This document shows, in pieces, positions 40,344-49,764 of a DNA stretch of 64,000 nucleotides. This DNA is from Rhodobacteraceae bacterium HLUCCO07 (lineage in GTDB: Bacteria; Pseudomonadota; Alphaproteobacteria; Rhodobacterales; Rhodobacteraceae), in assembly GCA_001314705.1 (NCBI GenBank), contig LJSU01000018.1, positions 120,308 through 184,307 of the forward strand. The letters are read 5' to 3'. Below the pieces are notes generated by a model. The model saw nothing but the letters and a program-made list of their open reading frames with translations, was not told the DNA's origin and ran no database searches. Both the position numbers and the translations under genes were made by a program. How positions within the stretch are numbered: position 1 is the stretch's first letter; each line of letters opens with the position of its first letter.

Positions 40344-41882
40344 ATGTCCCGACACGAAGAGCTTGCCGATGATCTGGAGACACGCCGCAAGCGCGTTCTT
40401 GAAATGGGTGGCCAGAAAAAACTGGCCGCGCGCAAGGCGGCAGGCCAACTCAATGCACGGGAGCGAATCGATCACCTGTTCGATCCGGAAAGCTTTGCCG
40501 AAACCGGAATGCTCGCCACGTCGCACATCCCCGCGATGCGTGAGAAGTCGCCCGCGGACGGCAAGGTTTGCGGCTATGGGCGGATCGAGGGGCGGCCCGC
40601 AGCGATGGTCTCCTGCGACATCACCACGCTGGGCGCATCATCAAGCCTGACCAATGTTCGCAAGATGGGGCATCTTCGTCGCACCGCCATTCGCAATGGC
40701 ATGCCGATGATCTTCCTGAACGAAACATCCGGTGCGCGCATCCCCGATACCATGGGCGCCCAAGGCACGGGAGCCTTGGGCCAAGACCCCGAACAGTTCA
40801 TCCGCGGCCGTGAAATCCCCTATGTTTCGGCTTGCCTTGGGCCGAGCTACGGCACCGGCACGTGGTACACCATGTTGTCGGATTTCGTGGTGATGCGCAA
40901 AGGTGCATGCCTTGCGGTCTCTTCGCCGCGCGTGACCTCGCTGGCGATTGGCGAAGAGGTGCAACTCGAGGAACTGGGCGGCTGGAAGCTGCACACCGAA
41001 AAGACCGGCCTTGTCGATTACGCGGTGGACAGCGATGAAGAGGCGCTCGATCTGATAAAGCGGTTCCTGTCCTATCTGCCCTCCCACGCCGAGGAGCTTC
41101 CGCCGGCGGTCGAGCCGCCGGACGAAAGCCAGTATGATGGGTCTGCGATCACCGACATCGTTCCGGCCGAGCGCCAGAAGGTCTATGACGTGCGCAAACT
41201 CATCGCCGCGATCGCCGATCCGGACTCGGTTTTCGAGCTCAAACCGCGATTCGGACGGGTCGCCACGACTGCCCTGACGCGCATGGGCGGCAAGGTGGTC
41301 GGTGTGGTGGCCACGAACCCGATGTTCAAGGGGGGGGCCCTCGACCCGGACGGATGCGACAAGATCACCAGCTTTCTGGTCCTCTGCGACAGCTTTCACA
41401 TACCGATCGTGATGCTGACCGATACGCCGGGTTTCCTGATCGGTGTCGAGGGCGAAAGGCGCAAGGCACCGGGGAAAATCATGAACTTCATGTCCGCATT
41501 GCAAATGTGCAGCGTGCCGAAGCTCTCGATCGTGACCCGCAAATCCTATGGGCAGGCCTATCTGAACATGGGCGGCTCGCGCAACTCGGACGAGATGGCA
41601 GCCTGGACGACCGCGGACGTGGGTTTCATGGACCCGAATATCGGTGTCAATGTGATCTACGGGGTGACGGCGGAAAGCGACCCGCAAAAATTCGAGGAAC
41701 TCAAGGCGGAAATATCTCGGGAAACATCGGCCTATGATCTTGCCGCGATCTATTCGGCACAATCGGTCCTTGATCCCCGAGAGACGCGCCAATGGCTGTT
41801 GTCGATGCTGGACGTGCATTCCCGGGGCAGGGATCGCGGCTTTTCGCGTCGGGCACTCGCCACCTGGCCAACCACATTCTGA
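40344..41882 (+). CDS. Biotin-dependent acyl-CoA carboxylase carboxyltransferase subunit (CT3)
   Basis: LNARERIDHLFDPESFAETGMLAT, FLNETSGARIPDTMG, PIVMLTDTPGFLIGVEGE; start at 40344 within a longer ORF. Confidence 0.92.
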   Translation: MSRHEELADDLETRRKRVLEMGGQKKLAARKAAGQLNARERIDHLFDPESFAETGMLATSHIPAMREKSPADGKVCGYGRIEGRPAAMVSCDITTLGASSSLTNVRKMGHLRRTAIRNGMPMIFLNETSGARIPDTMGAQGTGALGQDPEQFIRGREIPYVSACLGPSYGTGTWYTMLSDFVVMRKGACLAVSSPRVTSLAIGEEVQLEELGGWKLHTEKTGLVDYAVDSDEEALDLIKRFLSYLPSHAEELPPAVEPPDESQYDGSAITDIVPAERQKVYDVRKLIAAIADPDSVFELKPRFGRVATTALTRMGGKVVGVVATNPMFKGGALDPDGCDKITSFLVLCDSFHIPIVMLTDTPGFLIGVEGERRKAPGKIMNFMSALQMCSVPKLSIVTRKSYGQAYLNMGGSRNSDEMAAWTTADVGFMDPNIGVNVIYGVTAESDPQKFEELKAEISRETSAYDLAAIYSAQSVLDPRETRQWLLSMLDVHSRGRDRGFSRRALATWPTTF

Positions 41883-41931
41883 CGAACCGAATCACTCAAC
41901 AGACCAAAGAAAGAAAGGTAGAATAGACACC

Positions 41932-42153
41932 ATGGCTGAAGAAAAAATCTGCTCGGAAATCACCGGAACCGTCTGGAAGATCGAAATGGGCGTGGGCGAT
42001 TCCGTCGAAGAAGACGATGTAATCATGATCCTTGAATCCATGAAAATGGAAATACCGGTACTCGCACCATGCGCGGGCACGCTTAAGGAGTTTCTTGTAG
42101 ATGAAGGAAGCGCAATAGCAGAAGACCAAGTCATTGCCATTGTCGACACCTGA
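41932..42153 (+). CDS. Free-standing biotin carboxyl carrier / biotinyl-attachment domain protein
   Basis: 73 aa with biotinylation motif ESMKMEIPVLAPCAGTL. Confidence 0.93.
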   Translation: MAEEKICSEITGTVWKIEMGVGDSVEEDDVIMILESMKMEIPVLAPCAGTLKEFLVDEGSAIAEDQVIAIVDT

Positions 42154-42183
42154 TTCTATAGGTCGTGCTCAGATAAACAATGA

Positions 42184-42936
42184 GTGTTTCGACTGGAATC
42201 TGATGTGACCTTGGGAAGTGTAAATCGTCTTGAACACAGTTTGGGATCAATCCGCCCGGGCCTGACGGAAGGGCCACAGGCCCTTTCGCTTGCCGAGCAA
42301 ATCGCGACGCAACTCGCGGAATCGATCATAAACGAGGAATACGCGCCTGGAGCCCGAATACACGAGATTGCCGTTTCCGAGCAATTTCAGGTGAGTCGGG
42401 GACCAGTGCGTGAGGCATTGCGCATTCTCGAAAACGCCGGCCTGGTCTCGATCCAGCCAAGGCGCGGCGCCATCGTGACCAACCTGACGGTGGCGGAAGT
42501 CGATGACATTTTCGAAATCCGCGCCGTTCTCGTCGGACTGGCGGCGCGGCGCCTGGCGCGCAGCTCCCCGCCCAAGAACCTGTCCCAGATCGAAGAACGG
42601 ATCGCGAAGCTCCAGCATCTGACAACGCAGGCCGATCAGGATGCAGCGCGCTATGTCACGATCAGTCAGGAGTTGAGCTTTCTTCTCTGCGCGGGCACAG
42701 GAAGCGAACAGCTCACGTCGATCGTCTATTCCCTGTTCCACCAGACCATTCGTTACACACGCATCGGCCTGTCAACGCCCGAGCGGCGACAGACCTCGGC
42801 CAAGACCTGGGCAAAATTGCTGGAGTATATTCGCGCCGGCGCAGAAGACGACGCGGAAAGGACCGCCCGCGAACTGGTCGATAATTCGCGGGCAATGGCG
42901 ATCAAGATGCTGCGCAGCGAAGAGGGCACCAGCTGA
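42184..42936 (+). CDS. GntR family transcriptional regulator, FCD subfamily
   Basis: wHTH SIINEEYAPGARIHEIAVSEQFQVSRGPVREALRILENAGLVSIQPRRGAIV plus all-helical FCD domain. Confidence 0.93.
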   Translation: MFRLESDVTLGSVNRLEHSLGSIRPGLTEGPQALSLAEQIATQLAESIINEEYAPGARIHEIAVSEQFQVSRGPVREALRILENAGLVSIQPRRGAIVTNLTVAEVDDIFEIRAVLVGLAARRLARSSPPKNLSQIEERIAKLQHLTTQADQDAARYVTISQELSFLLCAGTGSEQLTSIVYSLFHQTIRYTRIGLSTPERRQTSAKTWAKLLEYIRAGAEDDAERTARELVDNSRAMAIKMLRSEEGTS

Positions 42937-42943
42937 GCTTGCC

Positions 42944-45160
42944 TCAACCGGCACCGTCCTGATCCACCGACTGCCGGACACTCACCCAGGATGACATCGC
43001 CCCAAGTGCGCGTGCGGCCTCTGGCAACTCGTCGAACACTGCAAGACCGGCCTTTCGCGCGCGTTCCTTGTCGCTACGTTGCCGCGCGTCGGTTGCCTCG
43101 GACCCGTCGGACCGCAACACGAGCACGATACGCGGCGCCTCTGGCAGCGCGCTGACGCGCACCGCCTCGCGCACCAACCCGCCGATCACGTCGACGGACT
43201 GGTTGGCCGAGCTGGTGAATACCGGCAGGTTCACATGCACGACGATGGCATCATAGGCGCCTGCGCCGGCAAGAATATCAAGAATCTCGCCAGCCACCGC
43301 ACCGTCCCGATGGCGCAACGTGCCGGCCGGCGTATCGACGGGATTGGAAAGCCCGGTCCCGGGCGGAAGCCCGAGTTTTTCCAGTTCCTGCAACGCTTTC
43401 CGCGGCACCTCCGGTGTGGTCAGCCCGGCCCGGGAAAAGGCGTCGGCCGCCAGGACACTGGTGCCACCGCCATTGCCGAACAACGCCACTCGCCGCAGCG
43501 GTCGCGCGGGGCGATCGGCCTCGGTCTGACAGATCAACAAGGCATCGAGGAAATCATCCAGTGTCTCGGCGATCATCATGCCCGTCTGCTGGGCGATGCC
43601 ATCCCACAGACGCGCCTCGGCGGCCAGTGCGCCGGTGTGAGATGCCGCCGCCCGGCGACCTTCCGCAGTCCGCCCGCCAACCAGCAAGACAACCGGCTTG
43701 CGCGCACCGGCCTGCCGCAGGCGCGCCACGAAACGGCGACCGTCCCGGACGTCCTCGACATAAAGCCCGATCACCTTGGTCTCGGGATCGCACAGATGAT
43801 ATTCCAGCAGATCGGCAGGGCCGAGATCGGCACTGTTGCCAAGCGTGGTCACGGCCGAATATCTCAGTCCGCGCTGCTCACCGCGCAGGATCACATCGAC
43901 CGCAAGCCCCCCGGATTGCGAGATCACGGCGACACCACCGGGTTCCGGGGTGGAACCGCCGACAAAGGTCAACCCGCCGCGGGGGCTGTGTATGCCCAGG
44001 CAGTTCGGCCCGATCAGTCTCGTTCCGGCGTCGCGCGCCGCCTCGAGAAGGCGGGCCTCCCGGTCCTGGCCGTCCTCGGCCTCGCCAAAGCCCGAGGACA
44101 TCACCTGAACGAAGCGCGCCCGCCCCGGGGCCGCGGCAATGGCGTCGATCGCCGCTTCCGCGGCAACTGCGACATAGGCGAAATCGACCGGCTCGGGCAG
44201 GTCGGCAAGCGTGGGAACCGCCGCGAACCCCTCCACCTCGGCGGCCTTGGGATGCACGGGTTGAATCCGCCCCTTGTAACCATAGGCAAGGCTATGGCGG
44301 ATCACCTCGTTTCCGAAGCTCGTTCCCGACGCAGAGGCGCCAAGCACCGCGATCGACTGCGGCCGGAACAGGGGCCGGAATGTCTTTTGAACGGCTTCGG
44401 GATCGAGAGGCGGCGGTTCGGGCACCGGCTGGAGAGGGGTGGGCGCAAGGAGAATGCGTGCATCCACCGCAATGGCGCCGTCGCCATGCACGATCAGCGG
44501 ATTGATGTCGATGGCACTCGCCTGACCGTCCAGCGCAGACATCAACCCATCGCGCCCGCCCAAGGCCAGAAGCGCGGAAATGATCGCCCCTTCGTCACAG
44601 GGTGCCATTCCACGCGCGCCGCGCAGCAGCGGCGCCGAGCGCAGGGCATCGATCATGCCGCGTGCATCCGCCTCGGTGATCGGACAGGCCCGAAAGGCGA
44701 CGTCCTCAAAGATTTCCACGAAGACACCGCCAAGCCCGAGCATCACGCAAGGCCCAAGCCGGGCATCCCAGAACCCGCCAAGCACCATCTCCAGACCGGG
44801 CGCGCTTTGCTCCTCGACGAGAAACCCGTCAATGGCGGCCCCGGCGCGGTCGGCGGCCTTGGCGATCTCGTCGAGCGCATCGCGTGTCTCCGCCGCGGTC
44901 TCAAGGCCGAGCCTGACGCCACCGAAGTCCGATTTATGGGCGCCATCACGGGTCAGGACCTTGGCAACCATGGGCGCACGCAAGCCTGCAAGTGCGGATT
45001 CGGTGGCGTCCTGCGGAGTGCGCAGTCGCCGCCCCTGCGGCGCCGGAATCCCGGCGGCCCGCAAAAGCGCCTTGGCTTCGAGCTCCGAAATCGCGGTCGC
45101 CCCTGCCTCACGCGCCGCATCGGCTGCGCGTGTCGCGGTCTCGATCAGCGAAATTTCCAT
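42944..45160 (-). CDS. ADP-forming acetate/acyl-CoA synthetase family protein (ATP-grasp N-terminal, CoA-binding C-terminal)
   Basis: ISELEAKALLRAAGIPAPQGRRL ATP-grasp, then SIAVLGASASGTSFGNEVIRHSLAYGYKG and phospho-His region RRAAASHTGALAAEA. Confidence 0.9.
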   Translation of the reverse strand: MEISLIETATRAADAAREAGATAISELEAKALLRAAGIPAPQGRRLRTPQDATESALAGLRAPMVAKVLTRDGAHKSDFGGVRLGLETAAETRDALDEIAKAADRAGAAIDGFLVEEQSAPGLEMVLGGFWDARLGPCVMLGLGGVFVEIFEDVAFRACPITEADARGMIDALRSAPLLRGARGMAPCDEGAIISALLALGGRDGLMSALDGQASAIDINPLIVHGDGAIAVDARILLAPTPLQPVPEPPPLDPEAVQKTFRPLFRPQSIAVLGASASGTSFGNEVIRHSLAYGYKGRIQPVHPKAAEVEGFAAVPTLADLPEPVDFAYVAVAAEAAIDAIAAAPGRARFVQVMSSGFGEAEDGQDREARLLEAARDAGTRLIGPNCLGIHSPRGGLTFVGGSTPEPGGVAVISQSGGLAVDVILRGEQRGLRYSAVTTLGNSADLGPADLLEYHLCDPETKVIGLYVEDVRDGRRFVARLRQAGARKPVVLLVGGRTAEGRRAAASHTGALAAEARLWDGIAQQTGMMIAETLDDFLDALLICQTEADRPARPLRRVALFGNGGGTSVLAADAFSRAGLTTPEVPRKALQELEKLGLPPGTGLSNPVDTPAGTLRHRDGAVAGEILDILAGAGAYDAIVVHVNLPVFTSSANQSVDVIGGLVREAVRVSALPEAPRIVLVLRSDGSEATDARQRSDKERARKAGLAVFDELPEAARALGAMSSWVSVRQSVDQDGAG

Positions 45161-45930
45161 TCCGGCGTCCTTTTCTCGTTGAAGGCGCGCACGCCCTCGG
45201 CCCGATCATCGCTGGCCGATAGACGTTGATGAACGGAGACTTCCAATGCCAGGCCAACCTTGAGCGGCGCATCAATGCCACCATCCATCGCCCGCTTCGC
45301 GCCTTGGACTGCAAGCGGTGCGTTGGCCGCGATCCGCCGCGCCACGGCGATCGCGGCCTCCAGTTCTTCCCCCGGCGGATGCAGCGCGTTGACAAGCCCC
45401 CAATCATGCGCCTCGCGCGCAGAGAACTTCTCGCCCGTGAGGATCAACTCCTTGGCGCGGCGCAGGCCGAGGGCGCGCGGCAAAAGCTGCGTGCCGCCCG
45501 CGCCGGGCATGATTCCAAGCGTGATCTCGGGCAAACCGAAAACCGCGTTCTCGGCCGCATGAACGAAATCCGCACCAAGGGCGAGTTCGCACCCGCCCCC
45601 GAGCGCATAACCGCGAACCGCGGCGATGACGGGCCAGGGAAAGTTCCACAGGCTTTCGAAGGTATCGCGGTAAAGCGCGTGCTGCTTGCGCCATGCGTCG
45701 TTCGACATCCCGGCGCGTTCCTTGAGATCCGCGCCCACGCTGAAGGCCCGCTCCCCCGCGCCGGTCAGCACCACGGCGCGGATGTCGTCGCGCCGCCTGA
45801 GCGTCGTGCCGAAAAGCGCGAGCATCTCTTCGGCCATGGCGGTGTCGAACGCGTTCATCGCCTGCGGGCGATCCAGGGTGACGACGACAACGCCGCCCCC
45901 TGTCTCGGAAAGCTGCAATCGCCGTGTCAA
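45145..45930 (-). CDS. Enoyl-CoA hydratase/isomerase family protein
   Basis: RAFSVGADLKER, AVRGYALGGGCELALGADFVHAAENAVFGLPEITLGIMPGAGGTQLLPR. Confidence 0.93.
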   Translation of the reverse strand: MTRRLQLSETGGGVVVVTLDRPQAMNAFDTAMAEEMLALFGTTLRRRDDIRAVVLTGAGERAFSVGADLKERAGMSNDAWRKQHALYRDTFESLWNFPWPVIAAVRGYALGGGCELALGADFVHAAENAVFGLPEITLGIMPGAGGTQLLPRALGLRRAKELILTGEKFSAREAHDWGLVNALHPPGEELEAAIAVARRIAANAPLAVQGAKRAMDGGIDAPLKVGLALEVSVHQRLSASDDRAEGVRAFNEKRTPEWKFR

Positions 45931-47195
45931 CGCAACACCCCCGGCAGCCAGGTTGCCAGCCCCGGCAGGAAGATCATGAGGATCGCATAGCCAACACCGA
46001 CCGCGACGAACATCATTGCACTGCCGAAGGCCCGATCCGCAGAGAGGTTGATCACACTGGACGCGGTGTAGAGCCCGACACAGACCGGTGGGGTCAGCAA
46101 CCCGAGACCGGCAAAGGCCGTGAACACGATGTAGAGATGCGTCAGCGGTATGTCGAGGCTGACCGCGACTGCCATGAACACCGGGACTGTCAGATAGAAC
46201 ACCGGAACGATCTCGATAAACGTGCCCAGGATCAGGCAGACGACCCCGACCACGAAGAGGAACATGATCGGCGTCACGCCATATTCGACGAAGAAGGTGG
46301 TGAGCTTCTGCGGTGCCTGGGTATAGGTCAGCACGACCGACAAGAAGGTCGCCATCGCGATGATCGAAAAGATCACGGCCGTGGTAACCGCCGTTCCCTG
46401 TAGTGACTGCCAGAGCGTCTTGTAGGTCAGTTCACGGTGAACCGTGAACCCCAGGAAGATCGCCCAGATTGAGGCGACGGCCGCCGTTTCCGATGGTGTC
46501 AGCAACCCGCTGTAAATTCCGCCCAGGATGATCACCGGTGTCAGCAAGCCGGGCAGCGCCTCGCGAAACGTGCTGAGCCGATGGGCGAGGCTTGCACGCG
46601 TTTCCCGCTCCATGTGCCAACAGCGGATCACCACGACGATGATGAGGATCACGAGAAGCGTCAGGCCGGGGAATACTCCAGCGGCGAAAGTGTCCGATAC
46701 CGGCACACCGGTGAGCGCCGAATAGATGATCGCGGCGTTTGACGGGGGGATCAGGGCCTCAAGCAGGCCCGCCGCCGCGGCAAGTGCCACGGTGAAGGGC
46801 GCGGAATACCCCTTGCGCAACATCTGCGGCATCATGATCGAACCGACCGCCGTGATCGCGGCGAGGATCGAACCGCAAAACGCGGCGAAAAAGCCCATCG
46901 TGATGACCATCGCAACCCCGAGCCCGCCGGGCCAGTGCCCGACAAGCGCCATTGCGAAGTCGACCAGCCGCCGGGCAACACCGGAACGCAGCATGACGAG
47001 GCCGGCAAAGACGAACAGCGGAATGGCGAGCAGCACCTGCTTGGTGACCGCGCCAAACGCGATCTGGATCAGTGTGGACCAGGGAAGGTCCAGACCCTGG
47101 GTTGCGACCGCGCTCGAACCGATACCGAAGACAAGGAAAATCGGGAGCGAAAGGAAAAGAAGAACGAGCGACAGCCCGATGACGACAGGGACCAT
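45927..47195 (-). CDS. dctM: TRAP transporter large permease (DctM)
   Basis: ~422 aa, multi-TM; GLVMLRSGVARRLVDFAMALVGHWPGGLG, ALIPPSNAAIIYS, LTPPVCVGLYTAS. Confidence 0.92.
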   Translation of the reverse strand: MVPVVIGLSLVLLFLSLPIFLVFGIGSSAVATQGLDLPWSTLIQIAFGAVTKQVLLAIPLFVFAGLVMLRSGVARRLVDFAMALVGHWPGGLGVAMVITMGFFAAFCGSILAAITAVGSIMMPQMLRKGYSAPFTVALAAAAGLLEALIPPSNAAIIYSALTGVPVSDTFAAGVFPGLTLLVILIIVVVIRCWHMERETRASLAHRLSTFREALPGLLTPVIILGGIYSGLLTPSETAAVASIWAIFLGFTVHRELTYKTLWQSLQGTAVTTAVIFSIIAMATFLSVVLTYTQAPQKLTTFFVEYGVTPIMFLFVVGVVCLILGTFIEIVPVFYLTVPVFMAVAVSLDIPLTHLYIVFTAFAGLGLLTPPVCVGLYTASSVINLSADRAFGSAMMFVAVGVGYAILMIFLPGLATWLPGVLR

Positions 47196-47198
47196 GGA

Positions 47199-47738
47199 TC
47201 ATGCCTCCGCTTGGTTGGATTGCGTTGCGGAAACGTCGGGATCAGTGTCCCCGACAATTGCTTTCAGGAGATTCTCCAGCGCGAAGCTGGTCAGGATGGC
47301 AAAGCCAACCGGGAAGGACAGGTAGATCCACCAGATCGGGAAGGCCCACTCCATCTCGGTCTTCTGTCCAACCGTCTTGAACACTGTCGTGGCGTCAAAA
47401 CCGGCGTAACAGAACACGACACCAGCCCCGATCGCGATGAGTGCGACGATGGCACGCAGCGCGCGGGCGGGTCGCGGAGACAATCGCTCGGGCAGGAAAT
47501 CGACCGCGATATGCGATCCGCTGCGCATGAGGATGCCGGCAACCGGAAAGATCAGCCAGGGCATGAGGATCGGCGGCAGCTCCATCACCATGTTGTATCC
47601 GATGCCGGTCACATACCGGGTGACCGCTCCACCAAACACCGTCAGGACCATGAAGCCGACCAGGATCCCTGCAAATGTCTTGACGACGATCTCAAGAATG
47701 TTGTTGAGCCCGACAAGGGCGCGCAGCGCGGATGTCAT
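47199..47738 (-). CDS. dctQ: TRAP transporter small permease (DctQ)
   Basis: Four-TM small protein between dctM and dctP; VTRYVTGIGYNMVMELPPILMPWLIFPVAGILMRSGSHIAVDFL. Confidence 0.9.
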   Translation of the reverse strand: MTSALRALVGLNNILEIVVKTFAGILVGFMVLTVFGGAVTRYVTGIGYNMVMELPPILMPWLIFPVAGILMRSGSHIAVDFLPERLSPRPARALRAIVALIAIGAGVVFCYAGFDATTVFKTVGQKTEMEWAFPIWWIYLSFPVGFAILTSFALENLLKAIVGDTDPDVSATQSNQAEA

Positions 47739-47810
47739 TGGAATCTCCCCGAAAATGAATTCAGTATGGGGGCTGCTCCGCACATGGCGGAGCAGCGCCG
47801 ATATGGTGGT

Positions 47811-48842
47811 CTACTGGCTGGAATATTCCAGCACGGCCTCCATCACCTCGGGGTCGATCATCTTGCGCAACCCGGGAAAGACTTCCTCCCTGTTGATGCG
47901 CTCGAACTCCTCCTGCGCTTCTTCGCTCAAGGTGTCCACCTGGCCGCCTCGTTCTTCGAATTCCTCCAGAACCTCGTCCGAGAAGGCCATGATCGATTCC
48001 GTGGATTCCTCCGAGATTTCCTCACCCACTTCGGTCAGCAGGTCCTGAACGTCTTCGGGAAGCCCGTCCCACCAGGCCTGATTGGCGAGGATGAACGAAT
48101 CCGCGTAGAACTGGTGAGGCAGTTCCGCATACTTGATATGGTCCCACCAGCTATAAGCCTTGATGGCCGAGGGCACGGTCGCGAAAGTGTCGATCATCCC
48201 GTTCTGAAGCGCCGTGTAGACCTCGCCTGTGGGCATCGAGACCGCATCCGCGCCAAGAGCGCTCCAGCGCGGCCGTTCGACACCACTGAGATAGCGTGCC
48301 TTGAGACCGTCATAGGCGTCGGGCGAGGTCAACGGACGCTTGGCCGTGAAGGACATGAACGGTCCGGTGGGATTGTAGGCGATGAACTTGGTGCGCGTCC
48401 GGGTGAGCACATCATTCCAGATCTCCTGGCCCACCTCGGTTTCACGGAAGAAATTGCGAAGATGATCGAAGTCCTCGAAAACCCCCGGAAGCGCTTCGAC
48501 GTTATAGTTCTGGTTCACCGGCGGGAAGCTCACCGTTCCGACAACGCCGCCAAGCTGGACAGAGCCCGAAGTCAACGCGCCCATGATCTCGCGAATGCCG
48601 AAAAGCTGCCCGGACGGAAAGGTTTCGATCCGGATCTTGCCTTCGCCTCTCTCATTCACCCGGTCGGCGAATTCCTGGCTGTATATAGCGCTGTGGTGTT
48701 TGGGGGCCCAGTGATAGCTGAGTCGCGCAACAATCTCTTCGGCCGATGCGACGGGGGCCCAAACGACTCCCGCGACAAGGCCAAGCCCCAGGGTTGTGGC
48801 GGCACGGACCCGCCGCAGCGTGTTTGCAATATTCTCTGACAT
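47811..48842 (-). CDS. dctP: TRAP transporter substrate-binding protein (DctP)
   Basis: Signal peptide; SYHWAPKHHSAIYSQEFADRVNERGEGKIRIETFPSGQLFG. Confidence 0.92.
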   Translation of the reverse strand: MSENIANTLRRVRAATTLGLGLVAGVVWAPVASAEEIVARLSYHWAPKHHSAIYSQEFADRVNERGEGKIRIETFPSGQLFGIREIMGALTSGSVQLGGVVGTVSFPPVNQNYNVEALPGVFEDFDHLRNFFRETEVGQEIWNDVLTRTRTKFIAYNPTGPFMSFTAKRPLTSPDAYDGLKARYLSGVERPRWSALGADAVSMPTGEVYTALQNGMIDTFATVPSAIKAYSWWDHIKYAELPHQFYADSFILANQAWWDGLPEDVQDLLTEVGEEISEESTESIMAFSDEVLEEFEERGGQVDTLSEEAQEEFERINREEVFPGLRKMIDPEVMEAVLEYSSQ

Positions 48843-48917
48843 GTTTCCTCCCTACGTCCAGTTCTGGACTGCTTAGCGTCGCAATCCAAGGCAGGGCCAA
48901 AGATTCGACTACTGATG

Positions 48918-48929
48918 AATGTTGACATT
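48918..48929. promoter_or_regulatory. Candidate GntR/FCD operator, site 3
   Basis: AATGTTGACATT inside GAATGT-TG-ACATTC (48917-48930), a perfect 6-bp inverted repeat; divergent dctP/SDR intergenic region. Confidence 0.55.
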
Positions 48930-48978
48930 CTTAATTTCCTTACGTCAACTCCTCTTTGTCCAAACAGGAGGGAAAACA

Positions 48979-49752
48979 ATGCTGCGCACCGATTTTCAGA
49001 GCGATATCGTACTGGTCACGGGGGCGACGGCGGGCTTCGGGCTCGCAATAGCCCGCAAGTTCCATTCGGCCGGCGCCCGAGTCGTCGCCGTCGGTCGCCG
49101 TAAGGACCGGCTCGCAACCCTGCAGGAAGAACTGGGTGACCGCCTCTTGCCGCTGGCACTCGATGTCGGGAACATTGCCGATATCGCACGGGAAATGGAA
49201 CAACTTCCTGCGGATTTCCGTGATCTCACCTTGCTTGTGAACAACGCCGGGTTCGGCACCGACCGGGGTGCGGTCCAGGATGCGGCGCTCGCGGATTGGG
49301 ACGACATGGTGAACGTCAATATCCGGGGCCTGCTGCACATGACCCACCACGCGCTCCCCGGAATGCTCGCGCGGGGCCGTGGCCAGATCATCAATATCGG
49401 CTCGGTTGCGGGCCGGGCCGTCGGGCCGACCAACGCCGTCTACAGCGCGACGAAATCCTTCGTCCTTCAATTCACCAAGGCCCTGAAAACCGATCTGATC
49501 GGCACGCCGGTCCGCGCAAGCTACATCGCGCCCGGTGCGGCCGAGACCGAGTTCTCGCTGGTCCGCTGGCAGGGTGACGAGGGCCGGGCGGCCAAGGCTT
49601 ATGCCGGGTATCAACCGCTGACCGCCGAAGACATCGCCGAGGCCGTCTTCTTCTCGGCGGCGATGCCCGCGCATGTCGATGTCACCGAGCTGGAGCTGAT
49701 GCCGCATCAACAGGGGTTCGGGCCGCGCATCTTCGCGCGCGACCAAGGCTGA
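48979..49752 (+). CDS. SDR family NAD(P)-dependent oxidoreductase
   Basis: VLVTGATAGFGLAIARKF, NNAGFGTDRG, YSATKSFVLQF. Confidence 0.93.
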   Translation: MLRTDFQSDIVLVTGATAGFGLAIARKFHSAGARVVAVGRRKDRLATLQEELGDRLLPLALDVGNIADIAREMEQLPADFRDLTLLVNNAGFGTDRGAVQDAALADWDDMVNVNIRGLLHMTHHALPGMLARGRGQIINIGSVAGRAVGPTNAVYSATKSFVLQFTKALKTDLIGTPVRASYIAPGAAETEFSLVRWQGDEGRAAKAYAGYQPLTAEDIAEAVFFSAAMPAHVDVTELELMPHQQGFGPRIFARDQG

Positions 49753-49764
49753 CGGCGGCCCGGA

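Noticed and set aside
43079-45229. 716-aa plus-strand ORF opposite the acyl-CoA synthetase gene
   Set aside because: Antisense shadow of a well-supported ADP-forming synthetase; low-complexity composition without motifs.
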